From: Uranotaenia lowii
Taxonomy: Eukaryota; Arthropoda; Insecta; Diptera; Culicidae
NCBI RefSeq assembly: GCF_029784155.1
Contig: NC_073691.1
Span: 24,813,011-24,877,010, forward strand
Direction: 5' to 3'
Length of the DNA stretch: 64,000 bases
The notes beneath the pieces were generated by a model, which worked only from the letters and a program-made list of their open reading frames with translations, searched no databases and had not been told where the DNA came from. Made by a program: the position numbers and the translations under genes. Positions 1 to 12,055 of this stretch are shown here, one piece after another (position 1 is the stretch's first letter; each line of letters opens with the position of its first letter).

Positions 1-582
1 TCACTACAGAAAGTTCCGATGCAATCAGCTGTATGCACCGGATTGTTTACATTGAAATAGATGACGTTGAGAACTAGGGTGGCTTGACGGAAATCTAATT
101 GGGCAGCAGAGTTTTAGTGGAGAAAACGAATGATTCGCGTGCATGTGGATGCGCCGGTAATGCATGAGTTCCAGAAACAACCCGGGGCCCCGTGATCACA
201 TCGGATGGAGTCGTTCCTGTTAATTAGCAAGTAAGCCAAAGTATTGTTATTAGCTTTATGATATAAAACCATGGTATCTATATTTATGTAATCAATGTTT
301 CCCAGTATAAGTCAGCAATTAATGGTATATTTACGGGTGAAGTATTTAATTTAAAAAGCTGATTGTCTCGCTGCAATATTCTCTCCCATATGGTCAATTA
401 ATGAATAAAGCGTTGATTCGAAACACAGTAACAAAATTTGCCGAGAAAATGTAAAAAGTTCGTTAATTTTTAACGATAAATCGGTAATTTTTGCATGAAT
501 ATATTTAATTATGCCCGTAATGCGGGTAATATTTACTGAAAATTGTAAAATTTCCGATAACTTTTACCAAAAGCCAAAAAAC

Positions 583-687
583 GTTCGGTGATTTAGGCTG
601 AAGATGCACAGCGTATTGCGTGAGATGATTTAAGTCTCAAATCATCTCGCGAAATACACTGTGCATTAGCTAAAATTACCGAACTTT
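583..687. repeat. Imperfect inverted repeat (hairpin, MITE-like)
   Basis: The arms at about 583-632 and 638-687 are complementary apart from a few mismatches. The core pairs GATGCACAG with CTGTGCAT and GAGATGATTT with AAATCATCTC around a loop of about six bases. The flanks on both sides share AT-rich words such as CGGTAA, which suggests this is the middle of a small palindromic DNA element. No coding potential is seen. Element class is unknown. Confidence 0.6.
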
Positions 688-1089
688 CCACGGGTTTCGG
701 TTAAAACAAAAAAATAACAGTTTTCGATGAACCTTTAATTCTCATCCTTTATCGCGATTTAATATTATATTTAAATAAATAATTGAATAAAGATTCTCTT
801 TTGATATTGATGAGAAATTTCGTCTTGTAGGCTTTTATTTTATTTATTTTCAATATTTAACACTAAACATACCGAAACTTTGTATTAGAGATGTCTCGAA
901 TATTGCCGTTTTCAACTATTCGGCCAAACGAATATTTGGCCAAATATTCGGTCAAATATTCCATAGAGTTTTTAATGATAAAACATAAAGCGATTATTGC
1001 ATTTTTTTTCTTTTTATTCCATTTTAAAACCCCTTATGTTTTAAAGTCGATTATTTTAAACCAAATGTGGTTTTAAATTTTGTCGATGA

Positions 1090-1260
1090 ATTTTGAAGAC
1101 ATTTTTTTATTTTTTTTTTCTTGATTTATTTTGAGTAGTTTCTGGGTTTTGACAAAATATGCCCGGATATTGCCCGGATTTTGGTTGTCAATTTTCAAAT
1201 GACGGCTTTTATATAAAATCGCCCGGAATTCTCCAGCCCAGATACGTGCTGTAAAAATTC
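1090..1260. repeat. Dispersed repeat with TGCCCGGAT words
   Basis: This stretch contains words such as TTTGACAAAATATGCCCGG, TGCCCGGATTTTGG and CCGGAATTCT. A related stretch lies in the opposite orientation at about 40680-41040. Two diverged copies in opposite orientation suggest a dispersed short element. No ends or target duplications could be fixed. Confidence 0.45.
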
Positions 1261-1843
1261 TGGCAGCCTTAACCTAAAGTTGTTTGTCGAACTCTTTATC
1301 AATCTGGATTGTCTTAGACAATTCCTACACCTAAATTCAGCTTTGCACTGGATTTTGAGTAAGTCGTCATAAATTTTTTGTTTCGTTTTTTAGAAATCTA
1401 AAGATGTCAAAATGTCATAAATTACGTTAACTTTCCAAATTCACTTTGAAAATTTTTCTACTGTGCTGGAACAGCTTTGACGATTGATTGATTGAAAAGT
1501 ACCATTTTTACACAGCTTTTTTACATTTTTTGTGGCCATGATCTTATAAAAAAAATTAAGAAAAAGTTCCATATGTGCAACATATATTTTCTAACTTCGG
1601 TTTCCTCAGGCACTAAGTGATATTTTTTTCGAGCACTAAATAACTGATAAACACTCTTTTTCTGAAGCATGTTTTTTTTTTCAAAAAAAAAGTTCTTGGA
1701 CTTTGAATAACTTTAATACAAATTATTCTAGCTGAAAATTGTCTGAGAATTATATTTCAGTCACGTTATAAGCTTTCCAAAGCTATACATTTTATAAAAA
1801 TCGGCTAAGAAACAAGAGAGTTTTAGCGAAAAAGGTATACATA

Positions 1844-3388
1844 TTAGACTGAGTCGATTCGGGGTCATTTTGGAATTTCTCAAACCCTGGGGTCTAAAAA
1901 GCTTCGTCTTGTTCCAAAACTCATCAATGATTTTTTGCTAAATTTTTAAGTAACGTTTACATGAGTAAATTTGAACTTTTAGGTTTGTATGGGAAAATTG
2001 AATATTTTGTACTGAAAAATCAACATCATTTTTGTTTCGTCTGTGGAACCGAGCCAGCTGATGGCTTTTGTGCCAATTTATAAAATTCCTAAAGGAAATT
2101 TTCCGCTGAACAACTTTGTCCAGAACCGTTACTTTCTTATCTTATTAAGAAAAAAAGTTATTAGCTGTTTAACAGGGGTATGTCTTTTTGCACTGATAAA
2201 CAATAAATTCAATTGACATCCCTGCTTGAGCATCGCGAAGTGTTGCATGGAAAGTCGTCACCAACCCCCTGGCAACTTGACAGTTCTGGCGAGTTTCGTG
2301 TGCCTGATTGAAATCCGCAGGTGTCGCTTGTGTATCGCTTGTTTACATACTTTTCGAGCCATGCGTATGGAAAGGGCAAATCATCAAATGTGGTGCAAAT
2401 CATAAAATTCGAATGAATGAAAAAAAATTTCAACCGAAATTATTATTCTCATTGAATATTCTACATATTTATATATTGTATAGGAACAGTTTTCCATAAA
2501 CCGAGAAATGTTCTGCTATAATTTGAAAGTTTTGTCATACTAAAATTATCATATGTATCGCAGTTTATAAAAATCATTCGATGATTGTTGTGGTAATGTT
2601 TTGTTTTACATTTATTTTGTACGATCGTCATCAATAGTTTTGGTGGAAGGGGTTCTTTTCCCAAAAATCTGCCGTATATCAGTGAATTATTTTGATCAGT
2701 CCAAAACTTTTAAACGTAATAAAGGACATACAGATTTACGTCTGTGTGCCCTTTATTCGACTGAACTTTTGAAAACAGATTCACTTTACGTATAACTGAA
2801 CTAATTTTCAATTCTGAACGTTTTTTTCATTTGTTGAATTGGTTAAAAGAAAACATATTTCCATATGCGTCCTTCCGACATGTTAAGTCGCTTGATTTTC
2901 GATTTGACAGAACCAGAGAACCAGAAAAAACTGGCACACGCGATTTGTATGGGAAACGTCAAGTTGCCAGGGGGTTGGTCGTCACGCAATACCTCGCTAG
3001 GCACCCTGCAGGGATGTCAATTGAATTTATTGTTTATCAGTGCAAAAAGACATACCCCTGTTAAACAGCTAATAACTTTTTTTCTTAATAAGATACGAAG
3101 TTACGGTTCTCGACAAAGTTGTTCAGCGGAAAATTTCCTTTAGGAATTTTATAAATTGGCACAAAAGCCATCAGCTGGCTTGGTTCCACAGACGAAACAA
3201 AAATGCTGTTGTTTTTTCAGTACAAAATATTCAATTTTCCCATACAAACCTAAAAGTTCAAATTTACTCATGTAAACGTTATTTAAAAATTTTGCAAAAA
3301 ATCATGGACGAGTTTTGAACCGAGACGAAGCTTTTTAGACCCCAGGGTTTGAGAAATTCCAAAATGACCCCAAATCGACTCAGTCTAA
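1844..3388. mobile_element. Foldback DNA element with ~460 bp inverted arms
   Basis: The left arm (about 1844-2306) is the reverse complement of the right arm (about 2932-3388), with scattered substitutions and small indels. The ends read TTAGACTGAGTCGATT and AATCGACTCAGTCTAA and are flanked by TA on both sides (1842-1843 and 3389-3390), which would fit a Tc1/mariner-type target duplication. About 620 bp of unrelated DNA separates the arms. Short open frames inside (for example 2831-3143) are by-products of the repeat. No transposase is present, so the element is non-autonomous. Confidence 0.75.
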
Positions 3389-4074
3389 TACATATGCCGT
3401 TATTTGACCGTTAACGGCGTGAAAAGATATACCACATGCGATTTTCGAAAACCACTAAACTTGAAAAAAATATAAAAATGCAAAAATACTTGCATTTTAA
3501 AAATAAAACTAAATATATTTCTGTAATTAAGTTCGCGAAAAAAAAATTAGACGTAATCATCATTTAGAGTTAAAAAACCGTCATTTGACCGCCTACGGTA
3601 TTTTTTGTGTTAAGAATTCACCTTACCTTCATCAGAATTTTCCTTTACGTCTTCTTTCAGGATACAAGAGAAAATCCCATAGATTCAATTTTTTAATTAT
3701 TTTGAATGTTCGGTCTTTTCACAATCGCTTTAATTGATTGTACAGGAAGTCAAAAATCATCAGTTCATCAGTGCTTATTTTCATTCTTGTATTGTTGTGA
3801 GTCACGTTGAAGTTTAAGAATTCAGAACAAGTCAAAAATTTCATTCATAAATTTAATTAATCCAAAACACAGATTTCATTACCAGTTTCATCCGGTAAAT
3901 TTCCAACAATTTAAACATGTGAATCAACTGAAAGGGGTAACCAGTTCTATAACGAAAATTTGTTCTGAAACCACTAGAAGACTTCAAAGATTCAAAAAGT
4001 TCGGGGATTTCCGTGACGCCTAAAGAGCTTGGAAATATAAAACACATATCATGAAGTAAAGGAAAATTTAGAAT

Positions 4075-4640
4075 TGAGAATTCAAAATTAAGAATTCAGA
4101 ACTCTAAATTCTGAATTCTGACTTCTGAATTCTCATTTCTGAATTCTGAATTCTGAATTCTGAGTTCTGAATTCTGAATTCTGAATTCTGAATTTTGACT
4201 TCTAAATTTTCCTTTACATTGAATTTTTAATTCTTAATTTTGAATTCTGAATTCTTAAATCTAAATTCAGAATTCAGAATCCGGAATGCAGAATTCAGAA
4301 ATTTTCCATTACATTGAATTCTGAATTTTGAAATCTGAATTTTAAATTCTAAATTCGGAATTCAGAATTCAGAATTCAGAATTCAGAAATCAAAATTAAG
4401 AATTCAGAATTTCGAGTTCTGAATTGTGAATTCTGAATTTTGAATTCTGAGTTTTGAATTCTGAGTTTTGAATTCTGAATTTTGACCTCTGAATTCTGAA
4501 TTCTGAATACGAATTCTTCATTCAGAATTCAGACTTCAGAATCAAGAGCTCAGAATTCACAATTCACAGTTCCTTCATAATTCAAAATTCACAATTCAGA
4601 ATTCAGAACCCAGAGTTCAGAATTCAGTGTATTAAGATTG
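4075..4640. repeat. Degenerate GAATTCT heptamer satellite
   Basis: The tract is built from a seven-base unit, GAATTCT or its reverse complement AGAATTC, with frequent variants. The phase switches strand several times: ATTCTGA runs give way to TCAGAATTC runs. Because the unit contains the palindrome GAATTC, the tract is dense in EcoRI sites and self-complementary. No gene is seen in it. Confidence 0.8.
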
Positions 4641-6249
4641 TGGTTTTTGGTTTCTGATTTCAGAATTATTAACATTGCAATTCTAAACTTTTGAATTCCT
4701 ATTTAGGAAGTTTGAATTCAGCATTTAGAAATCAGAATCCAGATTTCAAAATACGAAACTCAGTTCTTTGGATTCAGTTTTCCGCATGGTACAAATTGAA
4801 CACGCCTTTTCCCCAAGTCATTATAACTGGTGCTCTCTCTCTATCAGAAGGGGAGGGAGAATTTTCTCTCACAACTTTTCTCCCACTCCACACTTTCTCA
4901 AACTTCGAATCTTCGAGATGAGATGCTGCGCTGTGACGTGATCATGAATTGAAACAGAACCCAAGAGCGTAAAAGGGGAAGAACATTCTCCTCTGCAGGG
5001 TGGTGAATATTGAATTTCTTTTTCACACGTTTCTCATTGGATGCTGCCCACATCGCCAGAAGCTTTAATTAGTAGCAACAATGTTCAATCAGCACGAAAA
5101 GTGAGACCCTTTCACCTCTGAGATTTGCAGAGCTATGATTGGCCCAAATTCCAAAATAAACACCCATGCGTATTGAAATTGAAGTAGGTTTTTCTATACG
5201 TACTATTGAGATTAAGTCTCGTATTTTAAACAAGTACACTTCTGATTTCAAATACGAAAAAACCACTTCAAAACATGAAATGAGTTACTTCGATATACTA
5301 TTAGAATAAATTTCTGATTTTACAAAAAAATCTTGAATAAAAATCCCTTGAAAATATTTTTTTATTTAAGCCTTTTATTTCTTTCATGCACACCGAATAT
5401 TCTAGAATTCGGACGCAGATCATTTAGTAAAGAATATTCTTCATCGGAAGCTCATGCAGTCCAATATTGATATTTATTTCAGCAATTTTAAAAATTCTCA
5501 ATACTGAACTTCTTTAATACATAATTCAATTATCTTAGAATTTTGTAATTCAAGATTTTGGACATTAAACTGAAGTTTAGAACTGAACATAAGAAGCATC
5601 AAAAGTTCGGTTAGCAATATTCAATTTCGTTCAAGAATTACACAATGTATTTCTTATTAAGTTAATAATGGTTACAAATTTCTTCAATTTAAACTCATGT
5701 TTTGAAATTTTCAACACAGAACTACGATTTCAATAAACACAAACAAAAAGCATCTCGTATTGCCATCTGTATGTCAGAACGTATGCATTCAAATATCGAT
5801 CGCAGCCAGAACACAAACCAACCGGTGTCATCGATATACAACAGAAGCTTTTCGAAGCTTCCAGCTCCAGCAGTGCTGAACTCTGTCGTGAGCTTTTATA
5901 AGCTTTAAATAATTTCGAAAAAGCTTCACAAGCCCCAGAAAAAGTTCGTCGCAGAATTTGATCTACTTCGATGAGTTCCTAACGAGGGGTATTTTGAAAA
6001 TTATTATTTTGGTGAAACGACGTGCTGCTTTAAGGGCAAAATTTTGAAATAGTTACAATTTCTGTATTTGACTTAAATTTTTTAATGTAAGAGCAAGTTC
6101 ACTGGTTCACAACTTTGAAGCGCGTTTTCTCGAAATTAGGCACTTGCATCTCTTCGATTCCTAGCGCCTCAATTGTTTTTTTTGTGTTCTGAAAAATAAT
6201 GACTGACGGTATTTGTTTCCATTGTTTGGTTAAACCCGCCACCGTGAGA
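4641..6249. other. No gene recognised
   Basis: AT-rich DNA without a convincing coding frame, RNA gene or bounded repeat. A small block near 5840-5935 repeats AAGCTT-type words. The last part, just before the small ATG exon at 6250, is presumably the 5' flank of the zinc-finger gene; no core promoter element could be assigned. Confidence 0.4.
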
Positions 6250-9200
6250 ATGGATACCCTGCTTTACAGGGCCCCCTTGCAGTTACAACGAAACGCGGTG
6301 AGTACATTTCGCTTTTAATATATGGATGCGCGCCAGCTTATCCACAAAAAAATGTATAGGAGAGAGTGGGGTAACGAGGGCCACTCTAAATATCTTAGCT
6401 GAGTGTTGAGATAAAAATATCAATCCCAACTATCACCGTCGTCCCTTTGCGTAAGCATGTTTTTCTATAAGTTATTGGCTTATGTACGTATCATATGCTT
6501 TTTTTTTATTTAACTTGCCTGGAAAAATGTATTTTCATAATTAAACAAACACCCGCAAAATTGCACTCGTGGGAGACCTAAATAAAAGAACATAACAAAA
6601 ATATGCTCATATAAATCCTAATGTCTTATCAAGATCGAATGCACAGCGTGAGGAGTCGGATACTAAAAAACATAAACGAATTTTTAAAAGCCCCACTGGT
6701 TATCATGAAATCAATTAAAGGGACCCAAATCTTGCCCAAAAATCATTTTGGGTAAAAGTTTACGGGTAAATGGGGTACAGTAATAGATTTGTCCCTAAAA
6801 ACTCTTATAATCCGGTGAATGACATTTCGGTAAATAGTACATTTCCGGTTAATGACAGTCCGATAAACGGCTCATTCCGGTAAATGAATTTCCAGTAAAT
6901 TGCATTCCGGTAAATGCGGAATTCCGGTAAACTGTATACAACCTTTTCAAATAACTAAATGAATTATATCAGTCAGTCAGAGCCCAGGAAATTAATGTAT
7001 TTAAAAAAATGCCTAATGACACCTTAAAAATGTAGAAAACCTTTCCATTTGTTTTGCTCTTTTGTTTGTTTGTTTGTCCTCTATAGGCTCAGCCGTCTCA
7101 AAGGCTAGAGAGGTGAAATTCGGCATGGAAACTCATTAGGGCCAGGAATGATGAAAAATGTTTTCAGATTTTCGGATGACCCCTTTTGAAGGGGGCGTCC
7201 ATACAAGACAAATATTGTTTTCACGGTATTGACGTTAGTGTTTGTCGGATTGTGATGAAAATTTGCACACGAGTGTTTTAAGAGATGGGAAATCGATTTC
7301 AGGTATTGAATTTTGGGTCAGGGGTCCTCATAAGGGGTCGTCCATATAAACTTTACAATATTTCTGTGATATTGTCGTTAGTGTACATCAGATTGAGGTA
7401 AACATTTGCGCTCGGATGGTTTGAGGGACGGGCAATCGATTGCCGGTATCAAATTTTTAGTAAGAGGCCAGCCAAAGGGGTCGTCCATATTCACTGATCG
7501 CTATTTTTGTGATACTGTCGTTATTATACATCGGATTCAGGTGTAAATTGGTACACGACAATTTTGAATGACAAGCAATCGATTCCAGGTATCAAATTCA
7601 GTGTAAGGGGTCGGCAAAAGGGGTCACCCATACCAACTTTTCATTGTTTTTGTGATATTGACGTTATTATGCAACGGATTGAGAAGAAAATTTGCACTCG
7701 GACATTTGAAGGGACACGCAATCGATTGTTGATATAAAATTTTGTATAAGAGGCCAGTCAAAGGTGTCGTTCATATTCATAACTGTTCGCAATTTTTGCA
7801 ATATTGACGTTATTACATCGGATTTAGATGAAAATTGGTACACGAGAACTTTGATTGATGTGCAAACGATTTCAGGTATCTAATTTTGTGTAAGGGACCG
7901 GAAAAAAGGGGTCATCCATACTACTTTTTCGATTTTTTGTGATATTGACGTTATTATACATCGGATTTAGATGAAAATTTGCACATCGAAATTATTAAGG
8001 ACGAACAATTGATTCCAATTATCCAACTTTGGGTTAGAGGTCGGCCAAAGAAGACGTCCATATTAACTATTCACTGATTTTTTTTTGCGATATTGACGTT
8101 ATTAACCAATAGATTGGTTTGAAAATTTGCACACGAGAGTTTTAAAGGAAAGGTAATCGATTTCAGAGATCTAAGTTCGAAAAAAAGCCACCGATCTGCA
8201 ACGATCGAGTCAAAATTTATGCACGGTTTATTGGGGTTGTGACGGTGATTTCTTATTTTAAATATGTGAATCAAAAGACGAAAAAGGGGGTCTTATAAAC
8301 TGTCGAATTTGCTTTGCAATAATTACGAAACGAAAATTCATAAACGGGGGTGTTTTGGCACGGTCAGTTGATTCTTGATTTCAAATTTAGCAGCAAACGA
8401 CAGAAAAAGTGATCGTACATGTAACGTGTTCAATATTTTTGCAATTATTGGTTAAAAATGAATTATTTTTTCTTTTAACGCTTTACGATTTTGCGTATCT
8501 TCCTTGCGCAGGGGCCATGCTAATCTTCTCTGTATTGTTCCAATTTTAGTATATGTCCAGCCGAAGCTAGGACATTCAGAATTGCATCTGGAAAATGCCT
8601 TTAAATTGACATTCATTCAAGCTGTTCATGACATATTCTTAATTAAAAGCGAAACGGAGTTCGTATGGGATCAGCTTGTCTTTTATAATAAAAAGTTATG
8701 AAGCAAAGAAAAAAAAAGTAGCCCAACTCTTCCCTAAGTACTCGATCTGCAAAAATAATGTATCAGCTTTTATATTCCATTTTATTTTCCATTTCTAGTT
8801 GGACAATCAGCCGGAAGTGCGTCTATGCGCTACATGTAGGTTGCTTATATTAAATATCGGCCTAAAAATCTACATGGAGGCGCTCAATGACCACTGCCGG
8901 GAACTCGACATTGCACCCAATGCAGATAAAATTTTAGCATATAAGCAGGCAACATCTTCAGCGCCAACCGTACTAGCACCTCTGACATACCAGGTCATGG
9001 ATAACGTACACTCAGAAATAAATAAAATATCAAACAATTATTTTTTAGGTATTTTCACGTTTCTCCCTCTTTACGCACAAGAATATTTCTCATGGTGTAA
9101 TTACTGGGTTATTTCTCCCTGAGAAATATTTCTGCGATTAAAATTTATGCATTGATAGAAATGGGCAGCAGTGACATCTGGTGGTGGACATAAAAAATAT

Positions 9201-10446
9201 TATTTTCACAATAAAGAAAGTTTCGGAGCAAATAAAAATAAAATGATTTTTAAAATGTTCTTTATTTTAAACTTTAAATAAAAACAAAAAAAAATTTGCA
9301 CACAAAAAAACCTTTAAACAGAATCCAGGCTAGACATCGATTTGTCATTTTGTTTTACCATCCTGTTCACTTAGACGATTCGGCTCTTGGTTGGAATTTT
9401 CAAGTAACTTTTGTCGAAAAAACCCACTTTTTTTTAATTTTGACGACCAATGCTTGCCTCGAACATCGACACAACACTGCCACACAGGTCTTCCAACGGC
9501 GACAGTCCAGTTTAGGCGCGTTTAATGTTTTGTTATGTCGCCAGAGCCGATAAAAGTTTTAAATTTCTCGAGTGAACACCGATTACTATTCAATAATTCC
9601 AAACTCAAAAAGTTAACAAAAGAAGACACCTGCCAAAAAGAAGAACAAAATGACAGCTGAAATGTTTCGGTGATAAAATTTATGCACCGGATGATTTCTT
9701 GATGTGAAATGTTTCCAGTGCATAAAAAATAATTATTGCGGCAGTTACTTTTTAATGACTGGAGTAATTAATCATCTAGAAATCACTGGATAGATAAATA
9801 AAAATTGTTTTTGTATTGGATTTATTTCTGAGTGTAGGTGTTAAAAAACTATCACCCCCACCACCAAGAAAAAATCCATCATCATCATCTGCACCACCTG
9901 TACCACCACCTCTGACATTACAGGACAGAAAGGTTATATGTGTACCGCCGTTGTCGTCGCCGCCGCCAAATATCACTGGCTACGAATTACCACAACAGGA
10001 ACAGCAATTAATAACACCGAAAAAACCACCACCGGCTCCCAAAAACCATCGCTGCAGCCGATGTCAACTTCTTTTCGTTGATATTTATCAACTGAAACAC
10101 CATTGGGAAACAAGCCAAGATTGCTCGGTAAGATGCGTGGAGTGCCAACGTGTGTTTGCTAACAAGCATACTATGATGCGGCACAGAATGAAACAACATG
10201 TAGAGAAGCGGCTGTAAGTATTCATTATACTGTCAAAATAATCAAAAGATCAAATTTTTATCGCATTTGCGTACACGATTGCATAAAGCGCCTTTTCAAC
10301 GGCTCGCCTAGTTTTTCTTTCAAGCGTCTATTTAAACCCAATATAAAAAAGCATCGGTTAATATTACATTTTTAATTCCCTTTTTTTTATTTTTTTTTTC
10401 TTTCAGTAAATTCTCGTCGCAAAACGAACACGATCGCAATGATTAA
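6250..10446 (+). CDS. Zinc-finger protein, four coding exons
   Basis: I assemble exons 6250-6297, 8799-9048, 9838-10213 and 10407-10446. All junctions are GT-AG and the phases fit (0, 1, 2), giving 237 residues. The start ATG sits in GAGAATGG, and its donor GCG|GTGAGT is strong. Residues 17-99 contain a CATC cysteine pair. Exon 3 begins with a low-complexity Pro/Ser segment, then a finger-like motif near residues 172-195 that ends in Cys rather than a second His, then a canonical C2H2 finger at about 199-220 (CVEC, then HRMKQH). The last exon adds 13 residues before TAA. The likely role is nuclear nucleic-acid binding; target and orthologue are not recognised. Weak points are the donor at 9049 (AG|GTATTT) and the tiny first exon; RNA could move either boundary. 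Confidence 0.55.
7090..8300. repeat. Tandem repeat, ~143 bp unit, 7-8 diverged copies
   Basis: A marker word close to GGGGTCGTCCATAT recurs near 7193, 7348, 7490, 7623, 7767, 7912 and 8053, spaced 133-155 bp. Each unit also carries GATATTGACGTTATTA, CATCGGATT and GCAATCGATT words. Copies are strongly diverged. The array lies in the first intron of the zinc-finger gene and has no meaningful coding frame. Confidence 0.8.
8477..8573 (-). pseudogene. U6 snRNA retropseudogene
   Basis: Read on the minus strand, this stretch matches U6 spliceosomal RNA almost end to end: a 5' stem around CTAGCTTCGGC, CATATACTAAAATTGGAAC, the ACAGAGA box with AGCATGGCCCCTGCG, and a 3' part GCAAAATCGTAAAGCGTT. It departs from the conserved sequence where GATGACACGC is expected (GAAGATACGC here) and near AACAATACAGAG. 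The RNA polymerase III T-run is missing after GCGTT; instead an A-rich stretch (AAAAGAAAAAATAA) follows, as expected for a retroposed copy. I see no snRNA promoter element upstream. A functional variant U6 gene is less likely. Confidence 0.8.
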
Positions 10447-10599
10447 TGAATTATGTTCACGGCTGCAAAGATTATTTGGAACTTTTTTTTTTTTTTTTTT
10501 GGTTTTTATGTAATTATTTTTTGAATTCCATGTATGCGATGTTAATTGGTTTAATAAATATGTTTCATGATAATCTCATTAAAATCAAATTTCTGGCTT

Positions 10600-10997
10600 A
10601 TGAAAATAGAACATCTGGTTATTTTGCCCTATCTGAAAGTTATTGCGTTGGTTATTATTATTATTGTTTGGTGGTTGGCAAAATTTCATATGAATTCAGC
10701 AAACAACACGGCCATCGGCAACCCTAATTTACAGGTAAAATCGAAGGAACATGATGTTTTGAAACAAAATTAAATAAAAAATAACTTACATTAAAAAAAG
10801 GTTCGCAGGAACACTTTAAATTACAGTTTTGTAGAGTCGCTACGTAAGTAGTTAACTACTTTTTGATAAAATGCATTAACTCATATTTTCTTTTCTAGGA
10901 ATTATTAGAAGTTCGCGCTTCAGAGTTTGCGATCCATAAACCAGACACCACATTTCATTGGATCAACCATAGTCCCTGGAATGAGCGCCCTACCTGA
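10600..10997 (+). CDS. Possible small single-pass membrane protein, two exons
   Basis: Exons 10600-10734 and 10899-10997 join in phase 0 through ACAG|GTAAAA and TTTTCTAG|GAA to give 77 residues. Residues about 8-28 form a strongly hydrophobic helix that includes VIALVIIIIVWWLAKF. The C-terminal half is polar and tryptophan-bearing (TTFHWINHSPWNERPT). Translation could start at residue 1 (ATG 10600) or just after the helix. The frame stays open across canonical splice sites, which is the main evidence. I do not recognise the family; size and topology resemble many small mitochondrial or ER membrane proteins, but that is only a resemblance. The start lies 153 bp after the zinc-finger stop on the same strand, so either a separate promoter or a shared transcript is possible. 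Confidence 0.45.
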
Positions 10998-11069
10998 TGC
11001 TTTTCGGATCGCTCACGCGGCACTCACGAGTGCCGCCACGCCACTGGTCTGTCAAAAAAGCTCCAAGAG

Positions 11070-12055
11070 CCAATCAAATCGGCCCAGTTGGAAACAAATT
11101 TTTTCATTCGTCGCGTCCGAGGTGAAAGATTTTCTGTGCTGTGCTGCTGTGATCAATCAGCGACAAGCGTCCGGTACCTCCGAGGGGGGTTAAGTTGTCC
11201 ACCCAATCAGGAAATCAGGGAATCGAAGTTTAGTAGCTGATACGGGAAGTGTTGTTCGGTGCAAAAGTGGAAAAGTTCTCCCTGAATTGAGAGAACTCGA
11301 AATAAGTGCGTCACAGTTCCAGAAACCTTGGACGGATTTGAATTCCTCGAAAGTGATTCAGAATATTGTGCTCTGTACAGCATCCAGCAATTTGCGTACC
11401 AGAATAGCGACATCCACGAAAACTACCAACCAGGTGAGTGCGTTACGCGTATTTCTCATTCGGACAGCCTGATAGGGCACGCATCGCCAAATGTCAACAC
11501 AGGCAGCAGAAAGCCTATTTGCTGCGGGTGGCTGCCCGATTGGCCAATCGGGAGCCCGCTGCTTGGGAATCGAACAGTGCTCATCACCGCATTGGCCCTT
11601 TCCTTCCCCTTGCGTACCAATCCAATGAAATTATACTAACCGAACCTTTCTCTGTGTGCCGTTGAGTAAGCAGGGCCAAACTCGGGGACACTCAGTTCCT
11701 ATACAGACCATCACCCAGTCCCTCAATCTGGCCCTGACAAATTTCTGCAACCAACGCACCAGACTGGTAGGTTTGCTTGGTTTGCTTCGATTCGACGACT
11801 GAAATGAAAACACAGTTGAGTAGCTGCTTGTTGGCTGGCTGCTTGGTGTTGTTGTTTTTGTTTCTGTAGTCGATTCGACGGCCGACGTCGTTGGTTGGTC
11901 GGTCGCCTGCTTTGCTACCATTCGATTGGCACAGCACAGACAGTGCCGATTCAGAGGGAAACTTGTTTTGAGCAGTCTGATTGGTACACAAATTGTATAA
12001 GTAAACCTGATTTGATTTGGGGTATCCATCCAATGTCGATGAAGCACCAATTACG
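11070..12055. promoter_or_regulatory. CCAAT-rich promoter-like region upstream of NF-YC
   Basis: CCAAT occurs at 11070, 11203, 11544, 11617, 11622, and near 12026 and 12048; its complement ATTGG occurs at 11539, 11591, 11925 and 11980. That is about eleven boxes in one kilobase, against about two expected by chance. The region has no obvious transposon and is richer in GC than its surroundings. It lies upstream of the NF-YC coding exons on the same strand, so it may hold that gene's promoter and 5' UTR. No TATA box or initiator was assigned. Confidence 0.4.
11290..11433 (+). other. Candidate 5' UTR exon of NF-YC
   Basis: The stretch ends in a consensus donor, CAG|GTGAGTG, at 11433/11434, and the NF-YC start exon begins with an acceptor (CTACAG|G) directly before its ATG, so an upstream noncoding exon is required. 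This is the best candidate seen, though it would imply a 7.2 kb intron filled with repeats. One frame is open through the stretch for nearly 50 codons, but it has no ATG. The upstream boundary is a guess. Confidence 0.35.

Noticed and set aside
2831..3143. Two overlapping plus-strand frames
   Set aside because: Both fall in or next to the right arm of the foldback element and mirror sequence in the left arm.
11631..12050. 139-codon minus-strand frame in the CCAAT-rich region
   Set aside because: Overlaps another frame of similar length, shows no domain or splice partner, and the segment behaves like promoter DNA.
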